Below are positions 18,855-24,764 of a stretch of DNA of 64,000 bases, one piece after another. Position numbers and translations under genes: made by a program. Source of the DNA: an uncultured Stomatobaculum sp. (lineage in GTDB: Bacteria; Bacillota; Clostridia; Lachnospirales; Lachnospiraceae); assembly GCF_937924975.1 (NCBI RefSeq), contig NZ_CALEYG010000028.1, positions 77,449 to 141,448 on the forward strand, in the 5' to 3' direction. Below the pieces are notes generated by a model that was not told where the DNA came from, did not search any database, and saw only the letters and a program-made list of their open reading frames with translations. Position 1 is the stretch's first letter; every line of letters begins with the position of its first letter.

Positions 18855-19169
18855 ATGTCTAGATACGCATATCCCGCGATTTTTGAACCGGAAGCAGAGG
18901 GTGGATATTCCGTTCATTTTCCCGACTTACAAGGATGTTATACCTGTGGCGATACACTGGCGGATGCGATTTATATGGCGGAGGATGTGTTAGCGTTCAC
19001 TCTCTTTGGCTTTGATCGAGAGAATACTACGCCGCCCGCTCCGTCCGAACATCTGACCGCTCCTGCCGGTTCTTTTGTTAACTGGATTCTCGGGAATACC
19101 ATATGGTACAGAAAAAGGGAGGAATGCCGGAAAAGGAAGGAGGCAAAGGAAAATGCGCAAAAGTCCTGA
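18855..19169 (+). CDS. HicB-like antitoxin-family protein 1
   Basis: 104 residues. The HicB partial RNase-H fold is plain: YAYPAIFEPEAEGGYSVHFPDLQGCYTCGDTLADAI with the usual DL-GC-T-G-T motif, then a helix (MAEDVLAFTLFGF). The C-terminal tail is basic (RKREECRKRKEAK) and lacks an obvious ribbon-helix-helix. AAAGGAG precedes the ATG. It overlaps the next HicB-like gene by 17 bases. No HicA-type toxin gene is found next to it, so an orphan or regulatory role is possible. Confidence 0.8.
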   Translation: MSRYAYPAIFEPEAEGGYSVHFPDLQGCYTCGDTLADAIYMAEDVLAFTLFGFDRENTTPPAPSEHLTAPAGSFVNWILGNTIWYRKREECRKRKEAKENAQKS

Positions 19170-19563
19170 CAGATACTTTTTCCCCGCAGTTTTCACCTAT
19201 GAGAACGATCGGGAAATCGCTGTAGAGTTTCCGAATCTGGATGTGGCCACTTGTGGCAAGGATGACGCCGACGCGCTGCTCTCTGCCCGTGAGCTGCTCG
19301 GAATCACTCTGTTTGGTCTTGAGGAGGACGGAGAGGACATTCCGACACCCGCCAAGCTCTCAGCTCTTTCCCTTGCGCCAAACCAGCGCGCAGCACTGAT
19401 TGATGTCTATATGCCGGCTGTCCGCCTGGCAGGCATTAACAGGGCTGTTACGCGCACAGTAACCCTTCCCGCGTGGCTCAATGCCGCTGCGCTTGCGCAA
19501 GGCTTTGATTTTTCTGAGGTGCTTCAGGAGGCGTTGAAGGAGCGGCTCGGAATAGAGGCATAA
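19153..19563 (+). CDS. HicB-like antitoxin-family protein 2 with C-terminal DNA-binding segment
   Basis: 136 residues from the ATG at 19153 (GGAGGCAAAGGAAA upstream; a longer start at 19075 lies within the previous gene). The first 70 residues repeat the HicB fold (PAVFTYENDREIAVEFPNLD, ATCGKDDADAL). The C-terminus (AVTRTVTLPAWLNAAALAQG, FSEVLQEALKERLG) has the strand-helix-helix pattern of ribbon-helix-helix antitoxin domains. The overlapping pair probably acts together. A terminator follows immediately. Confidence 0.8.
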   Translation: MRKSPDRYFFPAVFTYENDREIAVEFPNLDVATCGKDDADALLSARELLGITLFGLEEDGEDIPTPAKLSALSLAPNQRAALIDVYMPAVRLAGINRAVTRTVTLPAWLNAAALAQGFDFSEVLQEALKERLGIEA

Positions 19564-19565
19564 AA

Positions 19566-19586
19566 AAGAGCCCCCGAAGGGCTCTT
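19566..19586 (+). terminator. Hairpin terminator after the HicB pair
   Basis: AAGAGCCC and GGGCTCTT form an 8-bp stem starting just past the stop codon. The T run is short (the two Ts of the stem, then ACAAAG), so it may be weak. Confidence 0.55.
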
Positions 19587-19589
19587 ACA

Positions 19590-20075
19590 AAGATTCTTCT
19601 ACGAAGTGAACGACATCTAATTTCTGTTTTTGGATTTCCGAAAGCTTTTCCGTTTTTTTGCAGCGTCATCCGGCAATATCTCGTTCTGTTCAGGGTGAAC
19701 TCTACAGCTTTCAAGACTTCAGGAAAGCGACTCAGCTTTGCGTTGTATAGCTTGTGTTCATAGGTTTTCTCGCCAGTCGGAGATTGTTTTGTAAATACTC
19801 TTTCTGTAACCCGCTTCACTTTGATCGGATTTTTCGGAACACCCAGCTGCTCGGAAAGCAGCTTTCGTACGTGCCCGGTGTCATCGTTTTGGGCAGTGCG
19901 GTATCTGAAAAAGAACCGGCATTTCCTTTCCCATCGTAATAGAGCAGATACTTGGACGGAACCGCTGTAAAGGTGTCTTTCAACGCCACAAGAGAGTGCC
20001 GGTGCTCGGTGCGAGCAAGAGGTTCAATACGTGCAAACAGGCGTTTATGTCCGTGTTTGAATTTTTGACTTTACA
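19590..20075 (-). pseudogene. Decayed minus-strand gene of unknown family
   Basis: Translated on the minus strand, two long readable pieces in different frames can be joined: KFKHGHKRLFARIEPLA...YLLYYDGKGNAGS in the upstream part and VRKLLSEQLGVPKNPIKVKR...TYEHKLYNAKLSRFPEVL in the downstream part. At least one frameshift lies between them near 19870. No start codon with a ribosome site was found. The family is not recognised. The stretch of nearly 900 bases between the HicB pair and 20485 holds this remnant plus a dispersed repeat, a promoter and an isolated CRISPR repeat. Confidence 0.4.
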
Positions 20076-20348
20076 CGTATTTGTATCTACCGTATAGCAT
20101 AATCATTCCCCTTATCGCCAGACAAAAATTTTGTACTGTGCCCCGGAGAGCATGAATATAGTAGGATATGTCACGGGAAGTGTGGTGATTACAAACTGTC
20201 ACACGCAAAGCATAAAACCACGTATATGCGCTGTTTTTTGGTGTTTTGACATGGGGGGCTCCCGTCACCCCATGCTTTGATTGCGCGCCTGTTACCCGAG
20301 AGACTTTTTGCTTTGTTTGGATATGGAGAAAACAGAAGTGCTGATTGT

Positions 20349-20381
20349 GTATCAAATTTCGGACAAGTAATGTGGTAAACT
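20349..20381 (+). promoter_or_regulatory. Palindromic promoter element, copy 3
   Basis: GTATCAAATTTCGGAC (20349-20364) keeps the right half of the palindrome and a weaker left half. TGG-TAAACT (hexamer at 20376) is the extended -10, offset 27 bases as in all copies. It should drive the small gene at 20485. Confidence 0.55.
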
Positions 20382-20403
20382 GAATGTATTGAAAAAGTTG
20401 TGG

Positions 20404-20431
20404 CGTTTCCCTGCACACTCGGAGGTAATCC
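20404..20431 (+). CRISPR. Isolated degenerate CRISPR repeat a
   Basis: GCGTTTCCCTGCACACTCGG then AGGTAATCC aligns over its length with the array repeat (trailer variant GCACAC), with substitutions that weaken the stem. It lies about 22 bases after the copy 3 -10 box and 53 bases before the next start codon, with no second repeat at 61-bp spacing. Confidence 0.65.
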
Positions 20432-20484
20432 TTTTAAGGAATCAATAGAGAATAAGTTTATAGAGTTAAAGGAGCGCGGAGAAT

Positions 20485-20712
20485 ATGAGAGAACTGACAA
20501 ACGATGAATGGGAGTACATAGTGTCAAGAGTTCTGCAAAACGCCAAAGACGCGGCCGAAGAGGCAAGACAACTTCCCTATAGGGAATACAAGGCAGGGAG
20601 AGCGCTCGCATATTATGAGACGTTGGACACAATAAAAAATGAGCTTTTGGCTCGCGATGCGGATGTGAAGAGATTCGGATTTGATATCAGTCTGGAAGAA
20701 TTGTTATCTTAG
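20485..20712 (+). CDS. Small acidic protein of unknown function
   Basis: 75 residues, rich in Glu and Ala, predicted mostly helical (EWEYIVSRVLQNAKDAAEEA, YYETLDTIKNELLARD). GGAGCGCGGAG precedes the ATG. It lies downstream of a palindromic promoter and a solitary CRISPR repeat, the pattern seen for most small genes of this zone. No family is recognised; a phage or mobile-element origin or a regulatory or anti-phage role would all be guesses. Confidence 0.6.
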   Translation: MRELTNDEWEYIVSRVLQNAKDAAEEARQLPYREYKAGRALAYYETLDTIKNELLARDADVKRFGFDISLEELLS

Positions 20713-20783
20713 CACGGAGAAACTCGTAATGGTTAACCTGTGGGCAACTTACTAGCTCCTACGCAGCTTGGAGAAGTCCATGG

Positions 20784-20811
20784 AGTTTCCCCACATGCGC
20801 GGGGGTGATCC
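20784..20811 (+). CRISPR. Isolated CRISPR repeat b
   Basis: The last 19 bases (CATGCGCGGGGGTGATCC region) are identical to the modern array repeat; the 5' end has AGTTTCCCCA instead of GTTTTCCCCG. It is followed by T, as in the middle of the array, and lies 67 bases before the ATG at 20879. Confidence 0.85.
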
Positions 20812-20878
20812 TATGCTGTGGATATAACTGTGGCAGTGTGTGCTACTATATATGAGGAGAGGAGATAGGAGGGACGAC

Positions 20879-21073
20879 ATGGACGATAGAGAGAGTCAGA
20901 GTAGGACGCAGGAGATCAACGCCTACAAAAAACGCGCATACAAGCGCGTACCGCTAGAGCTAAAAAGGGCGGACTATGAGCGCCTACGCGCCGCCGCTGA
21001 CGCGGCGGGCGAGACGATGAGTGGATTTATAAAGCGTGTGCTTGCGGAGCATATAGGTGATACGGAGGGTTAG
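20879..21073 (+). CDS. Ribbon-helix-helix (Arc/CopG-like) DNA-binding protein 1
   Basis: 64 residues from the ATG at 20879, which has TAGGAGGG six bases upstream; a longer start at 20840 is possible. The pattern KRVPLELKRADYERLRAAAD then GETMSGFIKRVLAEHI is a beta strand plus two helices of the ribbon-helix-helix fold. It is paralogous to the protein at 21343 (shared AA-D-AGE-(T/S)-..-(F/Y)IKR). Such proteins usually repress their own promoters, often as antitoxins; no toxin partner is seen nearby. Confidence 0.75.
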   Translation: MDDRESQSRTQEINAYKKRAYKRVPLELKRADYERLRAAADAAGETMSGFIKRVLAEHIGDTEG

Positions 21074-21129
21074 GCTAGACCAGCGGGAAAGTAAGAAGAG
21101 CAAAAAAGGGGATATCAACAAAAGGGCGG

Positions 21130-21217
21130 GTTTTCCCCCCACACGCGGGGGGATCCACACCTACTCCGCGAGCTCCACAGCAGCAGGCCGTTTTCCCCGC
21201 ACACGTGGGGGCGACCC
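21130..21217 (+). CRISPR. Two-repeat mini-array c-d downstream of the main array
   Basis: A 27-bp repeat variant (21130-21156, CCCCCCACACGCGGGGGG core) and a 28-bp variant (21190-21217, CCCCGCACACGTGGGGGCGA core) flank exactly 33 bp of spacer. Spacing matches the main array, so this is a true repeat-spacer-repeat unit. It lies 125 bases before the next start codon. Confidence 0.85.
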
Positions 21218-21342
21218 AATATTGCCAGCAACATACAATCAGCAGAATGAACAAATAAACGAGGGATTATTTGTGCGTTTTATATATTAATTGCAATACA
21301 ACGGCAGCATATACTATAAAAACAGAGGTGGGAGGTGAGAGA

Positions 21343-21570
21343 GTGGCGATAAGCGAGGCGCGTAAACGCGCGACATACAAATACATTTCGAAAGCGTATG
21401 ATAGAGTCGTGCTAAACCTACCGCGCGGGGAGCGGGATCGGATAAAAATTGCTGCGGACGAGGCGGGTGAGTCTGTCAACGCCTACATAAAAAGAGCGAT
21501 ATCCGCACAGATGCAGAGAGAGGGAAAAAACGCGGGAGAGGCGGATCAGAGTGGTGCGGTTTCTGACTAA
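21343..21570 (+). CDS. Ribbon-helix-helix (Arc/CopG-like) DNA-binding protein 2
   Basis: 75 residues from the GTG at 21343, chosen because GGGAGGTGAGAGA lies directly before it; the open frame continues upstream without a ribosome site. YDRVVLNLPRGERDRIKIAA then GESVNAYIKRAISAQM is a second copy of the fold seen at 20879. The C-terminal tail is polar. It stands between the mini-array and solitary repeat e. Confidence 0.75.
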   Translation: MAISEARKRATYKYISKAYDRVVLNLPRGERDRIKIAADEAGESVNAYIKRAISAQMQREGKNAGEADQSGAVSD

Positions 21571-21605
21571 GAGAGATTTTATTGATATAGATATACGGGA
21601 AAGAA

Positions 21606-21633
21606 GTTTTCCCCGCATGCGCGGGGGTGATTC
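21606..21633 (+). CRISPR. Isolated CRISPR repeat e
   Basis: Identical to the main array repeat except that the 3' end is GATTC instead of GATCC. It lies 68 bases before the ATG at 21702. Its near-perfect preservation, far from the leader, argues against simple ageing of the array trailer. Confidence 0.9.
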
Positions 21634-21701
21634 TTTGAGACGAAGAATGCACTGGAATCAGCGGCGATGCAAAGACGCATAAAGCGAGAAAGGAGGTTTA
21701 C

Positions 21702-21902
21702 ATGATTATCAAGTTCACCGAAGAGGAGGAGCGATTGTTTGATAAAGTCATGCCGTATGCAGCTTCGAAAGGAGGAGGTATCCGCTCAGATGCGCCTCCG
21801 GAGATTCAAGCTATCTATGCCAGACTTGTTGAGATAACCAACCCATACCTGAGCCCGTGTCCGCTACCTGATAACTGGGCCACAGCAACACCAACTGAAT
21901 AA
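21702..21902 (+). CDS. Small protein of a three-member local family, copy 1
   Basis: 66 residues, preceded by AAAGGAGG. It is nearly identical over its first 50 residues to the minus-strand protein at 23860-24081 (FTEEE-RLFDKVMPYAA, GGGIR-DAPPEIQAIYARLVEITN) and more distantly similar to the one at 23205. The fold is unknown; two amphipathic helices are likely. Its terminator sequence is also shared with the 23860 copy, so gene and terminator were duplicated together in opposite orientation. Confidence 0.7.
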   Translation: MIIKFTEEEERLFDKVMPYAASKGGGIRSDAPPEIQAIYARLVEITNPYLSPCPLPDNWATATPTE

Positions 21903-21911
21903 CAGTAACGT

Positions 21912-21940
21912 AAGCACAGTCATAGCGGCTGTGCTTTTTT
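21912..21940 (+). terminator. Rho-independent terminator
   Basis: AAGCACAG and CTGTGCTT form an 8-bp stem, ending in a run of six Ts. A related hairpin is at 23822-23847. Confidence 0.8.
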
Positions 21941-22069
21941 GATGCGCAGGTGGGCGCACTGGCGGACACTCCGGACGGTGGGGATGTGGCGCGCACTCCG
22001 AAAAACACAAGTGGGCTATCGAAGATAGCACTCAGAGAGGAGCAGTATGAAGAAGACGAAATTGGATGA
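21941..22069 (+). pseudogene. Open 43-codon fragment, possibly the end of a phage structural gene
   Basis: The frame ending TGA at 22067-22069 reads LADTPDGGDVARTPKNTSG then a charged tail EEQYEEDEIG and overlaps the start of the next gene by 23 bases. This overlap layout is usual in phage head modules. There is no start codon, and the fragment begins right after a terminator. Phage origin is only a guess based on its neighbour. Confidence 0.3.
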
Positions 22070-22280
22070 GCTTTTGAAGAGCGGAGCAGTCACAGAGGAG
22101 GAGTATAAGGAGCTCCTGCCGACCTGTGAGGATGACACGGGAGATCCGGACGGCGGAGAGCCGGAACCGGAGGACCCGCTCGCGGGACTTGACGAGAAGA
22201 CGCGGGCAACTGTTGAGAAGATGATACAGTCATGTTTTCCCCGCATACGCGGGGGTGATCCAACAAAGATGCGCTTTTGA
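22047..22280 (+). CDS. Phage scaffold-like N-terminal fragment ending inside a CRISPR repeat
   Basis: 77 residues. The opening MKKTKLDELLKSGAVTEEEY and an acidic Pro/Glu/Asp linker resemble N-termini of phage scaffolding-type proteins (DUF4355/GP20-like). The frame then runs straight through solitary CRISPR repeat f, so its last 18 or so residues (FPRIRGGD and following) are encoded by the repeat. That argues for a truncated gene joined to a repeat. GAGAGGAGCAGT precedes the ATG. Whether it is expressed is unknown. Confidence 0.45.
   Translation: MKKTKLDELLKSGAVTEEEYKELLPTCEDDTGDPDGGEPEPEDPLAGLDEKTRATVEKMIQSCFPRIRGGDPTKMRF
22234..22261 (+). CRISPR. Isolated CRISPR repeat f
   Basis: One base differs from the array repeat (GCATAC for GCATGC), the same variant as array repeat 79. 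It interrupts the 3' end of the phage-like reading frame and is followed by A. Confidence 0.9.
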
Positions 22281-22392
22281 CAGGGCGGAGATTTTAGGAG
22301 AAAACACGCATGAAAATATCAAAGAAGTTGGCAACATGAGTCATTATTAAGTGTGCAAGGGAATATCAAACTTATCGAGCCGGTATTTGTTC

Positions 22393-22416
22393 ACGGGTTC
22401 GACTCCCGTCACCCCA
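22393..22416 (+). repeat. tRNA 3'-end fragment (T arm plus acceptor strand)
   Basis: ACGGG-TTCGACT-CCCGT is a perfect T arm with the usual TTCGA loop, followed by CACCCCA, which fits the acceptor strand of a tRNA-Gln type (partner TGGGGTG). No D arm, anticodon arm or 5' acceptor strand is found upstream, and no CCA is encoded. A shorter relic of the same end (CTCCCGTCACCCCATG) is near 20250. Together they mark the left ends of the two duplicated leader units. Confidence 0.5.
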
Positions 22417-22489
22417 TGCTTTGATTGCGCGCTTGTTTACTTGATAGTTTTTCTTTGTTGGGGATTGAGGAAACCGAAGTTTTAATTGA

Positions 22490-22522
22490 GACCGAAATTT
22501 TGGACAGATAATATGATAAAAT
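22490..22522 (+). promoter_or_regulatory. Palindromic promoter element, copy 4
   Basis: GACCGAAATTTTGGAC (22490-22505) and TGA-TAAAAT (hexamer at 22517), offset 27 bases. This is the copy with the best extended -10 box. It precedes repeat g and the small gene at 22668. Confidence 0.6.
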
Positions 22523-22545
22523 CAAAACGTAGAAAGAGTTGGATA

Positions 22546-22573
22546 GTTTTCTCACTCACGCGGGAGTGATTCC
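22546..22573 (+). CRISPR. Isolated degenerate CRISPR repeat g
   Basis: GTTTTCTCACTCACGCGGGA then GTGATTCC aligns with the array repeat along its full 28 bases but has lost several stem Cs; CACTCACGCGGGAGTG partly restores a stem. It lies 24 bases after the copy 4 -10 box. Confidence 0.7.
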
Positions 22574-22667
22574 AATCTATGCGTTGAACAGAAGCTACAG
22601 CGGATGCGCAGAAGGTGGCGCTTCTGAAATTCAGTACCGCGTACGACATGACACGAAAGGAAATTAG

Positions 22668-22862
22668 ATGAGGAAGAAGAGCGACGCTGTAGAAGTAATC
22701 AATGACAAGTTCGAGCTCCCGGAGCGGATAAAAAAGATGACCCGACAGGAGATACAGGATGAAATTATAAGAATTTTGCTGGAAGAAGGCAAAATCAAAG
22801 AGGGCGAGTATAGCCGAGAAGATCTGTTTTCTGTGCCTTCTGAAGAGGAGTTGAATGATTAA
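22668..22862 (+). CDS. Small charged protein of unknown function
   Basis: 64 residues, predicted helical, Lys/Glu rich (PERIKKMTRQEIQDEIIRIL). GAAAGGAAATTAG precedes the ATG. It lies behind palindromic promoter copy 4 and repeat g, and its stop is four bases before repeat h. No family is recognised. Confidence 0.55.
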   Translation: MRKKSDAVEVINDKFELPERIKKMTRQEIQDEIIRILLEEGKIKEGEYSREDLFSVPSEEELND

Positions 22863-22866
22863 GGGC

Positions 22867-22894
22867 AGTTTTCCCCGCACACAAGAGTGCTTCT
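22867..22894 (+). CRISPR. Isolated half-degenerate CRISPR repeat h
   Basis: The first 15 bases equal the trailer variant (GTTTTCCCCGCACAC); the second half (AAGAGTGCTTCTG) has diverged and cannot form the normal stem. It lies 71 bases before the ATG at 22966. Confidence 0.65.
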
Positions 22895-22965
22895 GGCCTT
22901 GTGAATCCGGGACGTAGGTATCTACCGTATGACCGGTGTATAAGTCACGAATAGGGAGCAAAATA

Positions 22966-23133
22966 ATGGAACAGTATCCGCAGTATTCTAAAGTCATTTT
23001 GAAAGATGGCAGAACAGCTACAATCGTAGAAATCCTAAAGGAAAATGTTGAGTACATTGTAGACGTGGATCTGGAAGGGCCTGACTGGGAAACGATTGAA
23101 GTCAGTGCGGATGAGATTTCAGGACGGAGATAG
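22966..23133 (+). CDS. Small beta-rich protein, DUF4926/DUF2187-like by appearance
   Basis: 55 residues or so from the ATG at 22966, which has TAGGGAG ten bases upstream. The pattern YSKVILKDGRTATIVEIL then EYIVDVDLEGPDWETIEVS resembles small SH3-barrel-like proteins in which a KOW-like strand pair precedes an acidic loop. Function is unknown; it is one of the small ORFs each preceded by a solitary CRISPR repeat. Confidence 0.6.
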   Translation: MEQYPQYSKVILKDGRTATIVEILKENVEYIVDVDLEGPDWETIEVSADEISGRR

Positions 23134-23204
23134 TACTGATGCGTTAAGAGGGCATGAGGCCTTGAAATGAGTTAAATAGATGATGCAGAAGAAAGAAAAC
23201 AGGG

Positions 23205-23393
23205 ATGGTTCTTAGGTATACCGAAGAGGAACTCGCATTAGCAGCTATTTTTGAGCCCTATCTGGAAGCCGGAAAGCTACGAGAAAACGCACCACAGGCG
23301 GCGAAAGACGCTTTAAAGCGCTACCTGGAAATGATTAAGGAGCATCGCCGGAAGGTGTTTGAAGCCACCTATGGTTGGAGCTATGATGGGTGA
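23205..23393 (+). CDS. Small protein of a three-member local family, divergent copy
   Basis: 62 residues. LRYTEEELALAAIFEPYLEAG then LRENAPQAAKDALKRYLEMI follows the same plan as the proteins at 21702 and 23860 (strand, TEEE, helix, basic-x-x-AP, helix), so it is probably a distant paralogue. The ribosome site is weak (CAGGG directly before ATG). Repeat i overlaps its stop codon. Confidence 0.55.
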   Translation: MVLRYTEEELALAAIFEPYLEAGKLRENAPQAAKDALKRYLEMIKEHRRKVFEATYGWSYDG

Positions 23394-23480
23394 CTTCCCC
23401 GCACCCGCGGCAATAATTGCCTTTACAGCCCGCGCCCGGTGTTCCTAATGGTGACTTCCCCGCACCCGCGGCAATAATCC
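23392..23480 (+). CRISPR. Degenerate two-repeat mini-array i-j
   Basis: GACTTCCCCGCACCCGCGGC followed by AATAAT occurs at 23392 and again at 23453, exactly 61 bases apart, the period of the main array. The core CCCCGCACCCGCGG still resembles the repeat stem, while the 3' handle GTGATCC is replaced. The two copies agree with each other better than with the main array, so they diverged together before or during duplication. Confidence 0.7.
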
Positions 23481-23552
23481 GTATCAGTCACCCGGACCCG
23501 GGAAATATTGTGCAAGTAACTTCTTCCCATTCAAAAGCGAAAGGAGAAAAAC

Positions 23553-23771
23553 GTGATTATAACGGTTGAGCAGATTGAGGTGCTGAGACCTTATATCGAA
23601 AATATTGAAGAATTGATATCTGCCGATGATGTTGATGCGCTATTAGATGCTGTAGATGATGCGGTCGTTGATAACATTGTCGCGCATAACGACGAACCGG
23701 ATGAGGAAGGGAGAAAGATTCAGAGAATATATGATGACATCGCTGCCCAGAATCACGTTTACTGGGATTAA
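23553..23771 (+). CDS. Small acidic protein of unknown function
   Basis: 72 residues from a GTG with AAAGGAG nine bases upstream. It is strongly acidic (SADDVDALLDAVDDAVVD, NDEPDEEG), predicted helical, and of unknown family. Acidity and size resemble DNA-mimic or phage-encoded inhibitors, but no specific similarity is seen. It follows mini-array i-j by 72 bases. Confidence 0.6.
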   Translation: MIITVEQIEVLRPYIENIEELISADDVDALLDAVDDAVVDNIVAHNDEPDEEGRKIQRIYDDIAAQNHVYWD

Positions 23772-23821
23772 TGGAATGAAGGCGGCATGTCGACCTTACC
23801 CCGCCACCCTGAGCACAAAAT

Positions 23822-23847
23822 AAGCACAGCCGTTATAGCTGTGCTTT
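23822..23847. terminator. Bidirectional hairpin terminator
   Basis: AAGCACAGC and GCTGTGCTT form a 9-bp stem flanked by A/T-rich sequence on both sides, between two convergent small genes. It is the counterpart of the hairpin at 21912-21940. Confidence 0.65.
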
Positions 23848-23859
23848 CATCGCTGTGAT

Positions 23860-24081
23860 TCAGTTGTCTTGGTTATCGTCCGATAAATCGCAAGAATCCT
23901 TATGAATAGGTGTCATAGGTGTCGAATACGGGCTCAGATATTGGTTGGTTATCTCTACCAGTCTGGCATAGATAGCTTGAATCTCCGGAGGTGCATCCGG
24001 GCGAATTCCTCCTCCTTTCGCTGCATAAGGCATGACTTTATCAAACAATCGCTTCTCTTCTTCGGTGAACTTGATTCTCAT
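23860..24081 (-). CDS. Small protein of a three-member local family, inverted copy
   Basis: 73 residues; AAAGGAGG lies before the ATG on the minus strand. Its first 50 residues differ from the 21702 product at only a few positions, and the ribosome site (GCGAAAGGAGGTTT) is shared as well. The C-terminal tail differs. A short stretch upstream on the minus strand (CGCATGTAGCGTGATCCCC, about 24095-24120) could be a shrunken CRISPR repeat, which would keep the repeat-then-gene order in inverted form; this is uncertain. Confidence 0.7.
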   Translation of the reverse strand: MRIKFTEEEKRLFDKVMPYAAKGGGIRPDAPPEIQAIYARLVEITNQYLSPYSTPMTPIHKDSCDLSDDNQDN

Positions 24082-24161
24082 TCAAACCTCCTTTCGCGCT
24101 TAACGGGGATCACGCTACATGCGTTTTCTTTAGGAAAATCAATCAAAGCATTTTTTCGGGC

Positions 24162-24764
24162 TTATTCCCATAGAATATCATCAAAATCAAAAAAGGTAAT
24201 CAAACCGTTATAGGGCTTATCCTGATTTGATTGAATCGCAAAGAAGGACTGAATATACGCTTCGGGATAAGAAATGCTTCCGTCGCCATCGAGATCGATA
24301 GGATGCAGTTCTCCCGCATCACACTTCTCAATGAACTTATTCAGGTTGATTCTAATATCCATAAGAAAGCGATTCAGATCATCGCCCTGAAGATAATTGG
24401 GATTATCTACGCTGCCGATATAGTAATAATTTCCGTCGTCCGTCTCAGGCTCCCAATACCAGATCCAACCCTTATCTACCTTGGCAATGTAAACCCCTGG
24501 GTATGCATCGGATGCGTAGGTTTCTTTGAGTCTCTGCGCATATTGGTTGTTTTCGTCATAGGACGGAATGTTGTAGGGGCCGTATGTTCCGTCATTATAG
24601 GTATACATCTTTACTTCGCGCTTAGGGCTTGCGCTTGTTTCGGCGGACGCTTGAACAGAAGTGCTGGCTGTGGTTTCAACTTCGCTTTTCTCGCTTCCGC
24701 AACCAACGAGGACAGATCCAAGCATTGCCACTGCTGTTATCAAAACAAAAATTCTCTTCTTCAA
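24162..24764 (-). CDS. Secreted lipoprotein with an EF-hand-like loop
   Basis: 200 residues from a TTG with AAAGGAG nine bases upstream; an ATG further upstream would put 47 odd residues before the signal. The signal peptide (LKKRIFVLITAVAMLGSVLV) ends at the lipobox V-G-C, followed by a Ser/Thr-rich linker. The mature part has aromatic-rich sequence (WIWYWEPETDDG) and a calcium-loop-like DLDGDGSISYPEA near the C-terminus. The function is not recognised. Confidence 0.7.
   Translation of the reverse strand: MKKRIFVLITAVAMLGSVLVGCGSEKSEVETTASTSVQASAETSASPKREVKMYTYNDGTYGPYNIPSYDENNQYAQRLKETYASDAYPGVYIAKVDKGWIWYWEPETDDGNYYYIGSVDNPNYLQGDDLNRFLMDIRINLNKFIEKCDAGELHPIDLDGDGSISYPEAYIQSFFAIQSNQDKPYNGLITFFDFDDILWE

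Larger units (their letters stand above)
20240..20432 (+). repeat. Dispersed repeat, copy A (tRNA-like tail, promoter, degenerate CRISPR repeat)
   Basis: From CTCCCGTCACCCCATGCTTT onward this segment matches, with gaps, the segment near 22400-22573: shared blocks are ATGCTTTGATTGCGCGC, a T-rich TTTCTTTG block, the palindromic promoter and a degenerate CRISPR repeat about 22 bases after the -10 box. The two copies are therefore a composite duplicated leader unit. Confidence 0.6.
22400..22573 (+). repeat. Dispersed repeat, copy B
   Basis: Counterpart of 20240-20432: the same order of tRNA-like end, ATGCTTTGATTGCGCGC block, T-rich block, palindromic promoter and degenerate CRISPR repeat, but with many substitutions. 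The interval 22281-22667 holds this unit and no gene. Confidence 0.6.

Noticed and set aside
20784..20850. CreTA-like element: sequence after solitary repeat b (TGCTGTGG) matches eight bases beside the cas operator
   Set aside because: The match is short, the flanking bases do not fit an AA-type PAM, and no toxin RNA was identified. Kept only as a hypothesis to test by RNA sequencing.
21057..21290. Open frame of 77 codons on the plus strand
   Set aside because: It runs through both repeats of mini-array c-d and overlaps the end of the ribbon-helix-helix gene without a ribosome site.
22330..22420. Complete tRNA gene
   Set aside because: Only the T arm and 3' acceptor strand are present; no matching 5' strand, D arm or anticodon arm could be folded.
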